A DNA stretch of 64,000 bases from NCBI GenBank assembly GCA_051453625.1, contig JBOZIK010000001.1, positions 200,204,171-200,268,170 on the forward strand. The letters are read 5' to 3'. Shown piece after piece: positions 22,576-34,504 of the stretch (its first letter is position 1; each line of letters starts with the position of its first letter). The notes under the pieces are model-generated. The model made no database searches. It had not been told where the DNA came from and saw only the letters and a program-made list of their open reading frames with translations. This DNA is from Welwitschia mirabilis (lineage: Eukaryota; Gnetophyta; Gnetopsida; Welwitschiales). Both the position numbers and the translations under genes were made by a program.

Positions 22576-23149
22576 GGTTGACCCCCATCCAGTCACCCGT
22601 AAATTTGTCCAGTTACCTGCTAGTCCTAATAAAAGTTGATTCCAATTTCCTACATTAGGTCTATTCGACCCCTCAAGTGTCCGATTAACCCCTTAACAAT
22701 TAGCACAGGGATATCAACTACATAGTGCTCAGGTCTAGTCGATCAGTTCAAAAGTCCAGTTAACCCCTTGATAATCAGTTCAGGAGTACTATTCTCAGTT
22801 TCATAGATCCAGTTAACCTCTTTATAGGTCTAGTCGACCCATTGACACTCAGTTTAGGGATACTGGCTCTCAAGATCACATGTCCAGTTGATCCCTTAGA
22901 ACTCTAGTTGACCCCTCTGAATTTAGTTCAATTCTGAAAGTACGCTCCATGTGCGGTCAACCCTTTGAAAGTTTAGTTAACCCCTTAAGAGGATAAGTAA
23001 ACTTGATAAGTTTCTACTGATTATATTTTGACATTCATGGCTTTAACATCTAACCTGCAAGTGGTTAATATTTTCTACACAAGATTCACAAAATTGGCTA
23101 TGTAGAAACCATTAATTTGACATCAATTGATAATACATAATTTAATAAT

Positions 23150-23160
23150 TTCCTCCTTTA
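23150..23160 (-). other. Polypurine tract before 3' LTR
   Basis: Read on the minus strand, TAAAGGAGGAA directly precedes the 3' LTR start. This is the expected site for plus-strand DNA priming during reverse transcription. Confidence 0.6.
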
Positions 23161-23609
23161 ACATAAATTATTTAAAACTTAGAAAACTTCCCCTCATGAA
23201 ATGCCTATCATTCTTTGTAAAAATATTAAGCCTTTTGAAAATCAATTGAAGACATTTTTAATAAGTCTAATTTGTGCTAAAATAAAAACAATTTAAGGTG
23301 TATATTTGAAGAGTTAAGAACACAATATTTATGAAAGCACATTTTGATTATATAGCTTTTACCACTTTAATCATTAACAAATTAAATTTTATTGCACATA
23401 TAGGATAAACATCATTTGAATCCTTAAGTTTAAATCATAGAAAATTTTATGCTCATATGAATCTTTGAATTGCACTAAAAAGTATTTAAAACACAAATTG
23501 AAAGCACAAAACCAAGTGCATTTTTATTTCATAGTCATTATAAAGTAAAAGTGCTCATCAAGAGCATACTACATCTGAAAGTATAAGCAACAAAAAGACA
23601 TACAACTAA

Positions 23610-23622
23610 TTCTCCCCCTTTT
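23610..23622 (-). other. Extra purine tract of Sirevirus type
   Basis: On the minus strand AAAAGGGGGAGAA follows TTGATGTC. Multiple strongly conserved purine tracts upstream of the 3' LTR are a described feature of Sireviruses. This one lies about 460 bp before the LTR, just past the env-like region. Confidence 0.55.
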
Positions 23623-23685
23623 GACATCAATGGCAAAGGAGAGAAAAAAAAGCACACAAGTAAAAACATAATCAAATGAAAAACT

Positions 23686-24881
23686 CTAATTAGATTCCTC
23701 CTCTTCTTCTTCTTCCTCTTTAGATTCTTCTTCAGAATCATCATCTTCATCTTCATCTTCTCCTATGCATGCTGAGTTAGTGGCTTCTACTAAAGTGTTA
23801 GAAATGTTATACCCAGCTGCTATGAGGGCTTTCTTCATATGTCTAGTATGGAAATCAATCCGTCTCAGGTATGAAAGAGTCTCATCAGAAGAGGCTTCCT
23901 TCAAAGAGGGTGATTTTGATGACTTCTTGGAAAGGACAAAGATGTGCATGCGAGATAGCATTACATGCCCAATGGGTATTATGGGTTGGAGGGTTTCAAG
24001 CTCAAGATGAAAAGTACATAAAAATAATGGCACAAATTTATAATTAGCATTGAGTAGAGTAAGGCCCTAGTATTGTGGTACTCCAACTAAGAGATCATAA
24101 TCTTCAGTATGATAACAGGAGCATTAATAAAATGCTCAGTCCCTACCAAATACATTAAATATGCTCTATATCCGGAGGCCTCATCACAATGCCCCACTAA
24201 TAATAGAAAGTTATAAGTAAAGACCAAATGCAGAAAATAGTATTTGGATATAAGTATGAGTCTTACCACAAATCTATCTTGTAACTACTGGCTTATCTTC
24301 CCTTGAATCATGAAGAGGATAGTCACCTCTGAGAAGATCAGTAAAATTAGAAATAAGGTTTGCAGTGACCCTCAGCACTTCCCCGAAATAAGGATTTCAA
24401 AAGTTCCTAAATCATGATCATAAGTTGCATTGCAATAAAACGTTTGAGTAAGAAAAGGATAAGTAGAACTAGAAACATCAAGAAAATAGCCAATATCCTA
24501 ATTTCTAAGGAGTTAAATCACCTCCTTAAGCTCTCTAAGCTCTGAAGTAGCCATAAACTATTNNNNNNNNNNNNNNNNNNNNNNNNNNNNNNNNNNNNNN
24601 NNNNNNNNNNNNNNNNNNNNNNNNNNNNNNNNNNNNNNNNNNNNNNNNNNNNNNNNNNNNNNTCATAAGTTACATTGCAATAAAATGTATGTGTAAGAAA
24701 AGGATAAGCAAAACCAGAAACATTAAGAAAATAGCCAAGATCCTAATTTCTAAGGAGCTAAATCACCTCCCTATTCTTGACAAACAGGCTTCTTTTCAAA
24801 CTTTTTGGAACTTTGGTAGAAGTAAGAGGGATCTCTTGCTAGAGTTTTCTTGACTCTCTTCCTTGAAGAACTTTCAGCCAT
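23686..24881 (-). pseudogene. Env-like / plant transposon-protein ORF remnant
   Basis: This is the extra ORF found after pol in many Sireviruses. The candidate start ATG is at 24881, followed by a basic serine/lysine-rich segment (MAESSSRKRVKK). Next come a block with TFYCN, then a C-D-E-x-S-x-x-x-A-Y-L-M-Y segment, and an acidic C-terminus (run of E and D, 23690-23770). This order resembles plant env-like proteins and the related putative plant transposon protein family (PF20167). No signal peptide or fusion motif is seen and the role is unknown in the family. Several stops and a frame change break it, and the 100-N gap at 24563-24662 separates two overlapping, non-identical versions of its 5' half. 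Confidence 0.5.
24418..24782. repeat. Diverged overlap around a 100-N gap in the env-like ORF
   Basis: 24418-24535 and 24663-24773 match in the same orientation (TCATAAGTT(G/A)CATTGCAATAAAA...) with more differences than a sequencing overlap would give. The sequences then differ completely on the far side of the match. Two alleles or two paralogous copies have been joined here. Confidence 0.7.
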
Positions 24882-25199
24882 TTTAGCCTTTTCATAGGAG
24901 CTTAAAAGCAAGTAAAATAAGAAAAAATCACTAGATCTAAGAACAAAGATCTAGATCCAAAAGAAAAACCTCTAGATCTGAGAAAGAGAAGAGGCTAGAA
25001 CAGAATGAAAATGAATCAGATACCTCTTTATTTTTTAGATATGGTGAAATAGGATGGTTTGAAGAGTGAAATCAAGTCCATCAATGGTACTTCTACACTA
25101 TGATCTATCATGTGGGTCTATAGTAAAGGAATAGGTCTGGGCAGTCAGGCTTTCAAGCCAGTCGACCGANNNNNNNNNNNNNNNNNNNNNNNNNNNNNA

Positions 25200-25800
25200 G
25201 TCGATCACCTTGCAATCAACTAAAGGACGATGAGTTAACCCTTAGTTCATGTTTATGATACATAAAAAGGTTGTAGAAATAGGATTTCACATTAGTATTT
25301 TCTAAAAAATGTTTAGTTCTAATGAAATTTAAACCAATGTTTCCATTTTCAATATTATAGTTCAAATAATTTAACTAGTTTTTACACATATTTACATGAG
25401 TATCTATTTTATAAACATTATCTACTCGATTTACTATAATGACAATAATGTTCAATTTCTCATGCACAATTTTACACTTTATTTTATAACTTTTGTCACA
25501 TAATTAACTGATTCTTGACAAGTTATACTTTAAATTGTTTACATATAATACATCATTAAGTTTAAGTAACTTACCTCTTTCAATGAACCTGATACCTTCT
25601 ATTCTTGCCTTTTTATTGTTTTCAAAAGTAACATCTCCTTTATTAATACTTTTCAAGTGTTAAAACTTTTATCTTTCTCCTATCATGTGCCTTGAGCATC
25701 TATTATCTGAGTACCAGCTGCTTACACTTAATCCTTTGAGAGCTATTTATGCTACAAGAATTTTAAGATTGTTATATCTTACCCAATTAGTCTTATTAGA
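25200..25800 (-). pseudogene. Copia protease / GAG-pre-integrase remnant
   Basis: The minus strand retains the junction typical of copia pol. First comes a degenerate protease active-site block, SSWYSDNRCSRHMIG, where the family has W-x-x-DSGCSRHMTG; aspartate is kept but the following serine-glycine is changed. It is followed by VTFENNKKARIEG, a conserved VLYVNNLKYNLSRIS stretch and RVDNVYKID of the pre-integrase domain. Stops interrupt it. The region ends at the 29-N gap 25170-25198, beyond which integrase and reverse transcriptase should continue but do not. Confidence 0.75.
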
Positions 25801-26214
25801 CTTATGTGGTATACTTTTTTTTGAAACAAATCTAAATGGTAAATAATTTACTGAATCTGAAAATAGCATTAACTTTCTAATATTGTAAAATAACTTTAAA
25901 TGTCTAATTTTTCCACAAAAATTACAAAAAACTCTATAAGTAAACTTACATTACCTATTTACCTATTCTTGTGGATTTTGGGAAATGAATCCAATACCTG
26001 ATTTGTCTTTAATAGGTTTTCAAGCTCCAAGCATCTATTTTAACTTAGAAGAATCATTAAAAAATTTATTAATAAAGAAAGATAGATCCTTTACATGTGA
26101 CAAGAGTTCGGAGTTGTCAGATTTTAGCAAATTGTACTTTATTTCTATTTTCTTCTTATCTTTTGTGAGGGACTTTAATACTTTATTCAAATAATTTATC
26201 CTTTTTCCTAATTT

Positions 26215-27432
26215 TCACACTCCTCATATAGTTCATGACATGTATCTTTTAGCTCATCCTAATCTTCATTAATTATGTCTAAGTCATCAGGCTTTAATAT
26301 GATAGGCACATTCTAAAGTGGTAGCACAATTGCCATAAAGGATAATCTTCTATTTCTATATAATTCTTGACTTAAAGTATTGTCATCATCCTCATCCTCA
26401 GTAACCCATGTTGCAACAAAAGAAGAATTCCTTGATTTCTTGTTATCTTTTTTAGTGTTTGAACACTCATTTGCCATATGTTCAAATCCTTTGCAAGAGT
26501 AGCATTGGATTTCTTTACCTTTGTCTTGCTCCTTCTTGTATTTCAAATGACTTCTTTTCATACTCCTATTTGGCTCACCTTTCTTTTTCCTTCTATGTAA
26601 AAACTTCTTGAATCTTCTGACTAGGAGAACTACTTCATCATCATCTAAGTCTTCATCCAACTTTTCAAACTTGTATTCTTCCTATACACATTTCAAGGCA
26701 ATACCTTTCTTTTTATTTTTAATAAATTTAAGTTCATAATTTTGTAAATTACCTTGTAGCTCTTCTAGTGCCATTACATTTATATTCTTGATTTTCTCGA
26801 TAATTGTAACCTTTGGTAAAAAATGCTTTGATAGAGATCTCAATACCTTTCTGACCATTTTTCTTTCATCCAACCGTTCTTTAAGACTTGCCATAGAGTT
26901 AACAATATCTATGGGTCTTAGAAAGAGCTCATGTAAAATCTCCTCCTTGTCCATATGGGTATCTTCAAATCTAGAAATAAGCATTTGAAGCTTGGCTTGA
27001 TTTATGGTTGAAGTTTCCTTATGTACTACCTCAAGAATATCTCAAGCCTTCTTATCATGATTACAATTCACTATACATTTAAAATCATCTACATAGACTG
27101 CACAAAATATCACATTAAGAGCATGGGCATCTATGGTGACTTTGGCTTTGTCAGTGGTAGTCCATTAATCTTGGGATTTGGGAACTAAAATGGTATTACC
27201 ATTGGCATTCGTTTTTACAACATAAGAACAGTATAACCCTTGTAGATAACTTCTTTTATATCTGGATCTAGGGATCTAAGCAAAATTCTCATTCTAACTT
27301 CCCAATACACATAGCTGACCCATAAAACAAGGTTGAATAACTAGTAGAAAAGCTGTTAGAGGGATTACTTATTATAGGATTTTAAAATCTAGATTGGTTA
27401 AAATCTAAAGAAGGACTAGACTTAGCTTTCAT
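26215..27432 (-). pseudogene. Copia gag polyprotein remnant with CCHC zinc knuckle
   Basis: Gag would package the element RNA in cytoplasmic particles. A possible start ATG is at 27432, inside the primer-binding site. Conserved blocks in order are a W-x-x-x-x-KAK-x-x-x-D-x-HALN-x-IFCA segment, the KKA-x-DILEVVHKET block, MLISRFE, MVRKVLRSLSKHFLPKVT and KGIALK. The zinc knuckle CYSCKGFEHMANEC (26504-26463) is intact as CX2CX4HX4C, and an acidic DEDDD segment follows. KVLRSL and KGIALK are characteristic of Sirevirus gag. Two open stretches (26984-26682 and 26660-26313) are separated by one stop, and the N-terminal third carries several stops and frame changes. Confidence 0.85.
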
Positions 27433-27437
27433 ACCAA
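27425..27437 (-). other. Primer-binding site of Sirevirus-type element
   Basis: On the minus strand TTGGTATGAAAGC follows the 5' LTR end by one base. It matches the TGGTATCAGAGC consensus (initiator tRNA-Met) at 10 of 12 positions. Confidence 0.65.
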
Positions 27438-27438
27438 T

Positions 27439-29764
27439 TGATAGGATTCATAATCTTAGAAGGGAGGTGAATAGGTTTTAAAAAAACAAAATTATCTAAA
27501 TAAACTTACAATATAACAAAAATTTACTTATAATAAATTGCTAATAAATTCATGCATACAAAGAAAAACTGAAAGTATTCAAAGTAATGAAACTAACAGA
27601 AATCATAAAGTACTGATCAGAGGCACACGAGATTTATAGTGGTTTGGGAAACCCCCNNNNNNNNNNNNNNNNNNNNNNNNNNNNNNNNNNNNNNNNNNNN
27701 NNNNNNNNNNNNNNNNNNNNNNNNNNNNNNNNNNNNNNNNNNNNNNNNNNNNNNNNNNNNNNNNNNNNNNNNNNNNNNNNNNNNNNNNNNNNNNNNNNNN
27801 NNNNNNNNNNNNNNNNNNNNNNNNNNNNNNNNNNNNNNNNNNNNNNNNNNNNNNNNNNNNNNNNNNNNNNNNNNNNNNNNNNNNNNNNNNNNNNNNNNNN
27901 NNNNNNNNNNNNNNNNNNNNNNNNNNNNNNNNNNNNNNNNNNNNNNNNNNNNNNNNNNNNNNNNNNNNNNNNNNNNNNNNNNNNNNNNNNNNNNNNNNNN
28001 NNNNNNNNNNNNNNNNNNNNNNNNNNNNNNNNNNNNNNNNNNNNNNNNNNNNNNNNNNNNNNNNNNNNNNNNNNNNNNNNNNNNNNNNNNNNNNNNNNNN
28101 NNNNNNNNNNNNNNNNNNNNNNNNNNNNNNNNNNNNNNNNNNNNNNNNNNNNNNNNNNNNNNNNNNNNNNNNNNNNNNNNNNNNNNNNNNNNNNNNNNNN
28201 NNNNNNNNNNNNNNNNNNNNNNNNNNNNNNNNNNNNNNNNNNNNNNNNNNNNNNNNNNNNNNNNNNNNNNNNNNNNNNNNNNNNNNNNNNNNNNNNNNNN
28301 NNNNNNNNNNNNNNNNNNNNNNNNNNNNNNNNNNNNNNNNNNNNNNNNNNNNNNNNNNNNNNNNNNNNNNNNNNNNNNNNNNNNNNNNNNNNNNNNNNNN
28401 NNNNNNNNNNNNNNNNNNNNNNNNNNNNNNNNNNNNNNNNNNNNNNNNNNNNNNNNNNNNNNNNNNNNNNNNNNNNNNNNNNNNNNNNNNNNNNNNNNNN
28501 NNNNNNNNNNNNNNNNNNNNNNNTTATAGTGGTTTGGGAAACCCCCTACTCCACTCTCGATAATTAGCTTATCATTAGCTCTAATATAGATCTTTATTAA
28601 CTCTTCCAAGTATTGCAGGTTCATCTGTAACCTTTACACAGTGACTTTTACAGGCTAAGTCTTAACCTTTCTAATGGACTTTTACAGGCTAAGTCTCAAC
28701 CATTCAATGGACTTTTATAGGTAAAGTTTCAACCATTTATAATGTATTGTAGTGATAAGAGAATGTCAGGATGCACTGATATCACTTATTCTTTGATACA
28801 GTGATTGAAATGGAGCTCTTCTCCTGTAAAAGATGCAATAGTGTAGTATAAGATCTGATCTTGAATGTATGGATATAATGAATAACAGATCATCCTTAGT
28901 TAAGAGTACAATACCAAGATGCTACAGTAAATATCACAAGATTCAGTTCTTCAATCAAGAGTCAAAAAAACTTTTGAGTCATCTTTCTCTTGCCTATTTA
29001 TATTGGAAGTCATTTAAGATTTATTACAAGTAAAAATGCACTTCCAATGGCTATAAAAAGTTAAAAAATGGATACCCAGTGGATACATAATAAATTAAAA
29101 AAAATTCATTTCTATTTTGGCTATTTAACCCATTAAAAGTCTGGTCAACCCCTCCTGGTGTCGTAACTTACATAGATCACATGAGTGAACTTTTTGGTCC
29201 CTCTAGTTTCTTATCTTTCCACGTCTAGTAGACCCCTCAGAGTCCGTTCAACACCCAGTCATCCATTAGTCCTGATAAAAGTTCATTCCAATTTTTTGCA
29301 TCAGGTCCAGTTGATCCCTTAGGTGTTCGGTTGATCCCTTGACAATCAGCATAGGGATATCAACTGCATAGTGCTTAGGTCTAGTTGATCCCTTCAAAGG
29401 TCTGGTCGACCCCTTGACAATCGATTCAGAGTACTGTTCTTAGGTTCATAGATTTCTTGATACTTAGTTCAAGGATACTAGCTCTCAAGATCACAGGTAT
29501 AGTCAACCCCTCAGAAATCCGATCAACACCTCTGAATTCAGTTCAATTCTGAGAGTATGCTTTAGATGCAATCGACCCCTTGAAAGTCCCGTTGACCCCT
29601 TGAGAGGGTAAGTGAACTTGAAAATTTTTCAGTGATCAGATTTTAAGATTCATAGCTTCAGCATCTAACCTGCAAGTGGTTAATATTTTCTGCACAAGAT
29701 ACACAACATTGACTACACATAAAACATTAGTTTTACATCACATGGCAATACATAATCTAATACA
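27439..29764 (-). repeat. 5' LTR of Sirevirus-type element
   Basis: On the plus strand it runs from TGATAGGATTC at 27439 to TAATACA at 29764, giving TG...CA on both strands. It holds a sized gap (27657-28523) whose two edges share about 23 bp (TTATAGTGGTTTGGGAAACC and on), so the gap is probably empty. Real sequence totals 1,459 bp. The part from about 29140 to 29600 contains repeated variants of a GTCGACCCCT motif, as in the 3' LTR. Confidence 0.82.
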
Positions 29765-30490
29765 TATGGCATAAAACCTACTTATAATGTTCTTTTTATA
29801 CTTTATGCTCCATATATTTTATACATAATTTTTTTTCCCTATGTTTCCATTTCTATACATATTTTATCCTTTGAAGAAGATATGGAAATAAGTTATTTTG
29901 ACCCTACTTATCATTACTCCTCTTATTCTAGTTGTTCTTCTTATGTATGTAAAGGTTCAACATCCCTTCTTTATCTTTAGTATGATTCCTCATGCTTCTT
30001 AACTTGAGTGATTTAATGGTTGGTTGTGTATGGAATCACTTGTGTATTCCAACATTCGCATAACCTTCACAACAAATGCTAAGTATTAGTCCTTCACAAT
30101 AATATTGTGATTAATCTCAAAGAGTACTAGTGAAAAATACTTGCTAAACATAGTATTAAGAACCTCAAAATAAATAATTTATAAATTTTAAGTATTTTAA
30201 ATTATAAAAATTAAACTATAATTATCTTTCAATCCTTAACCATAAGTAAACTTTACCCATAATGTTGAAAATAGTTAAAGATTAAGAAAAATTTAAACTT
30301 TAAATACAAAATATGAAAATTAGATCACATAAACATTTTATTACTTAAGCATAAAAAATTACCAAAAAAATCATTTAAATCATAAAAGTAAGTAATGCAA
30401 CTAAGAAGAAACATGTGTAATGACAAATAGAAATAGACATAAAAAAGTATTAAGAAGAATCCTTATGAGGGAACCTTTTGTTACACACTC
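29765..30490. other. Right flank of the copia element, partly repeated elsewhere
   Basis: 29765-30070 resembles 39985-40260, and 30180-30480 resembles 19740-20175 in the same orientation (ATTTATTACTTAAG and GAGGAAAC-type blocks). The copia element therefore inserted into an older repeat. No gene is visible. Confidence 0.55.
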
Positions 30491-30505
30491 AAATTTACCA
30501 TAAAT

Positions 30506-30507
30506 TC

Positions 30508-30568
<61 letters not shown>

Positions 30569-31236
30569 NNNNNNNNNNNNNNNNNNNNNNNNNNNNNNNN
30601 NNNNNNNNNNNNNNNNNNNNNNNNNNNNNNNNNNNNNNNNNNNNNNNNNNNNNNNNNNNNNNNNNNNNNNNNNNNNNNNNNNNNNNNNNNNNNNNNNNNN
30701 NNNNNNNNNNNNNNNNNNNNNNNNNNNNNNNNNNNNNNNNNNNNNNNNNNNNNNNNNNNNNNNNNNNNNNNNNNNNNNNNNNNNNNNNNNNNNNNNNNNN
30801 NNNNNNNNNNNNNNNNNNNNNNNNNNNNNNNNNNNNNNNNNNNNNNNNNNNNNNNNNNNNNNNNNNNNNNNNNNNNNNNNNNNNNNNNNNNNNNNNNNNN
30901 NNNNNNNNNNNNNNNNNNNNNNNNNNNNNNNNNNNNNNNNNNNNNNNNNNNNNNNNNNNNNNNNNNNNNNNNNNNNNNNNNNNNNNNNNNNNNNNNNNNN
31001 NNNNNNNNNNNNNNNNNNNNNNNNNNNNNNNNNNNNNNNNNNNNNNNNNNNNNNNNNNNNNNNNNNNNNNNNNNNNNNNNNNNNNNNNNNNNNNNNNNNN
31101 NNNNNNNNNNNNNNNNNNNNNNNNNNNNNNNNNNNNNNNNNNNNNNNNNNNNNNNNNNNNNNNNNNNNNNNNNNNNNNNNNNNNNNNNNNNNNNNNNNNN
31201 NNNNNNNNNNNNNNNNNNNNNNNNNNNNNNNNNNNN

Positions 31237-31268
<32 letters not shown>
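30506..31268. repeat. (TC)n microsatellite around a 668-N gap
   Basis: Pure TC/CT runs at 30506-30568 and 31237-31268 face each other across the gap, followed by a short CA run. The gap is probably more of the same dinucleotide. Arginine/glutamate or serine/leucine frames across it are artefacts. Confidence 0.95.
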
Positions 31269-31275
<7 letters not shown>

Positions 31276-34134
31276 TATAAACTAATTACTTGATGAACCA
31301 CTGTTTACTTACTCACCTACATGATTAATTAACATAGTGGATCAATTTGAATTCAACTAAAAGGCATACTCACAACACCCCATAAGCTACCCCTTAGGAG
31401 TACTATGTGATGATAGTACACCTAATAGCATCACATCTTAACTTAAGAATGCTTATTAGCAGTAATTAAAAAAGGTATATATGAAGTTGTGCTAAGTAAC
31501 ACAGGGCAAGANNNNNNNNNNNNNNNNNNNNNNNNNNNNNNNNNNNNNNNNNNNNNNNNNNNNNNNNNNNNNNNNNNNNNNNNNNNNNNNNNNNNNNNNN
31601 NNNNNNNNNNNGATTAAAAAAGGTATATATGAAGTCATGCGAAGGAACACATGGCAAGATGAATTATAAAGCATACAATAAAGTGTGTGGATCGTGGTTG
31701 AGTGGTTGTTAACCTGTAACAAGCAGCCATGCCTACGTATCCTCATCCAGAGGAACTTAGACCACACATAGTTCTATATTAGACCCTATTCTATCACTAC
31801 CAATACATATAATAGTAATGATAGGTTCAGATGATTTGTGTTAGTGGGAAAACATGCTAATGACAAGCTAGATCTCATAATCAGAACATCCATAAAAACT
31901 CATAAAAACACTATACAATGTATATCATAAAACCATAGAAAACATCACATAATTTATATCTATACAAAATCTGTATGTACATCCATATAAGATATAGGAA
32001 GACAACTAGACACATGTCCCATGGAGCTCCATTCCAACCACCTATAGGCCACTCCTATGGGGTCACAATTATGCATAGGTCATAAATAAGCTAGCTTGAC
32101 TAAACATGGTTCATGTGAATTAATCTAATAATGCCACTACCTGGGCATGCCCTCCATTGGGCTACTACATGACATCCCCATCATGAAGATCATCCACGTA
32201 TTTCATCTCATATCATCGTCTGTAGATCAACTATGTAATTGCCTTCTCTATAAGGCCCTTCTGCAACTAGGCAAAACATGACCTATTAGTCATGTAGTTG
32301 ATCTCCCACCAATCATCCATACACATATGTCTTTCTCAATGGTTGGGACATGCTACAATACTTCTTTTATAACCAACAATACTAAATATATATACAAAAC
32401 ATATATATCGATGAATAATGTCTATGTCTACCAGATAAGAAATACCAAATCTATATGCCCTAATGCCACTGAATCATGATCAGGATCATGATTAATCTAC
32501 ATCTAGTAAAGATGATTAATACAACAAGAATAATGACACAACAAGAATCTAAAACACACCCTATATATGTATCATTTCCATATATAGCCATAATACATCA
32601 TATCATGAGCCAATCCTAGTACTTAGAATTATCGTAATTATATCATTATCATAGATTATGTCATCTTCATAATCATTATTACGCCATCACATGCTCATCA
32701 TCAGCATATCATCATCATGGATTATATCATCGTCATAGGCATTATTAAGCCATTACATATGCCATTGGATCACCTTATTCATGTCGTTAATAGCCAAGTA
32801 GGTTAATCTTAGACTTATTGACATCATAAGTTAAGCATATTTCAAATTAAATTGCTAGATAATCTCACTCCATTGCCTTAATCCGTGCATTGGAATATCA
32901 TTCCCATTGCCTCATTTGGTGCATCTATCAGTTATCATCATCGTATCGTAGTTAAGTGTGATTAAGAATTCATTTAACAGTTAATCATACATGTCATTGT
33001 TGTTTGATCTTCTTTAGATCCTCTTACACTTCTGCTATGTGACTCTAGTTAATTTGGTTGTGAATAGATATTCTTTGGATTATCGGCCCACTACTCAATA
33101 CGTAAAATAGTATCTTAGTGCTATCTATATCATATAGGACCTATATTTGATATTCATACTGTGGTTCTAAAGAAGTTAATTAGTAATCATAACACCATAT
33201 CTAATTAATTTATCTTTCCTTGGTTATCAATACAACTAGGCTTTTGGCCTATATGGTTAAATGATCAAGTCACTATGTTGCCTATGCTATTGTACTACAA
33301 CCAGTACTTGTGAAAGGACATTATTGGATCATTGTTTTTCTAATATTGATTAGGCAAGAGTTAGCTTTAACTCTTACATCACTCGTTTCACAAGACTAAG
33401 AAGACTGAGAAAACAAATAATAGCTTGAGTACCTCCATATCCAAAGCATTAGTTATTATGTTCAACTCATTTATATAATATCCTTCTATTATTATTGATT
33501 ATACAAGCTATTTCCAAATATAATAATTAAAGATCATCCCCAATTACATATAGGATTAGCTATTGAGTCTTAAAACTCCACCATTACTTACTATTATTTC
33601 TTTTCTCTAAAAAGCTTAACTTAGTCGTTTCATTAATCGTAATCCCTTAGTTATACCTTCTACATAACTACATATATATTGGCCACCCCTTAAGTTACCC
33701 TTGAAATATAATGTAGGGCATTTCCTAGCCTCCATGAGTCTTATCCATACATGTTTTCTTAAATGATTCTAAAACATGTAATTTAGGGTGATCTTTATCT
33801 ATTTCAATGTATGAGGATACGTTTCCTTTTAATTCCCTTAACTACATCACTTGCTCCTATTAGGAGCTAGCCATATGGCTTCTCTATATGTAAACTCCTT
33901 AACTTTATAAGGTAAACTTATCTTTACATATACAATTTCTCCTAAAGACATGCTTATATGATATCTTAGTTGTATTCTTCTTTTTATCCGTCTTTGATAG
34001 TCACCACTTGATATGCATATTAAGTGGGCCCTACACCCTTCTCAATTTTCAATATATTATCATGGAAACACATATTCTAAAGGTTTCATGAGGTGGTTTT
34101 CAAAATATTATAACTTTCATTCTGGACAAAAATG
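31269..34134. other. Intergenic DNA, low complexity in part
   Basis: The 100-N gap at 31512-31611 has overlapping but diverged ends (31461-31511 versus 31612-31660, sharing ATTAAAAAAGGTATATATGA). Around 32630-32740 there are many CATCAT-type triplets. Short open frames resemble no protein I know. Confidence 0.5.
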
Positions 34135-34203
34135 TTGTAAAGAGGATTCAAACATAAGACCTTCAATTTATGACTTAATGCCTTTACCATATAACTAAGG
34201 CAT
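34135..34203 (-). mobile_element. tRNA-like fragment, probable SINE head
   Basis: On the minus strand the order is TTAGTTATATGG (A-box-like), a 30-bp spacer, and TGTTTGAATCCTC (close to the pol III B-box GGTTCGAATCC). The acceptor stem does not pair well, so it is a decayed tRNA-derived sequence rather than a functional tRNA. Confidence 0.5.
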
Positions 34204-34504
34204 ACAATATATCAATTTACCTTTTAATGTCACTCGTATTTCTTACCTTGTTTTATAAGTTTCTCCACCTCATTAAAATCTAGCTTTTCTTGCATAAGGT
34301 ATTATTTATGGAGAGGGCTAAACAGTCTTCTATCTCCTATTAAATGAGGTGTACAAATGCGATGCACACCACAAGTTTCAAATTGTATGCCACATGTCAT
34401 CACCTTAATACATGTAGTACACAAATTTAATAGAACTAGGGAGGCAGTTTAGCTTCTTCGATTATTTATACTTATATTTTTCTTATGTTGCACAATTCCA
34501 AGTA

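Larger units (their letters stand above)
20192..23149 (-). repeat. 3' LTR of Sirevirus-type element, split by an insertion
   Basis: It aligns with 27439-29764 from TGATAGAATC at 20192 to about 23149. The aligned parts are 20192-21089 (with a 39-N gap at 20315-20353) and 22576-23149. Between them lies another LTR insertion plus an interleaved second copy. The right half carries many variants of GTCGACCCCT every 20-40 bp. Left and right halves sum to roughly the same real length as the 5' LTR. Confidence 0.8.
20192..29764 (-). mobile_element. Sirevirus-type Ty1/copia retrotransposon, gapped and defective
   Basis: This is a minus-strand element with long LTRs (about 1.45 kb of real sequence each). 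The order on the minus strand is 5' LTR 29764-27439, primer-binding site, gag, a protease/pre-integrase remnant, a short gap, an env-like region, a Sirevirus-style purine motif, a polypurine tract, and 3' LTR 23149-20192. Flanking 5-mers are TATGT (20187-20191) and TATGG (29765-29769), a target duplication with one change. Gag type, an extra ORF after pol, and a run of purine tracts before the 3' LTR all fit the Sirevirus lineage. Integrase core, reverse transcriptase and RNase H are not seen: they are deleted, or hidden by the mis-sized gap at 25170-25198. Many stops make it dead. Confidence 0.85.

Noticed and set aside
23538-24010. Plus-strand and second minus-strand frames inside the env-like region
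   Set aside because: They are shadows of the decayed minus-strand ORF. Acidic or Lys-rich runs come from GAA/TTC repeats.
30401-31301. Long Arg/Glu or Ser/Leu repeat proteins
   Set aside because: They are translations of a TC/AG microsatellite plus a gap.
31461-31660. CRISPR-like or spaced direct repeats around the gap
   Set aside because: Only two copies flank an unsized gap, which fits overlapping contig ends; the host is a plant.
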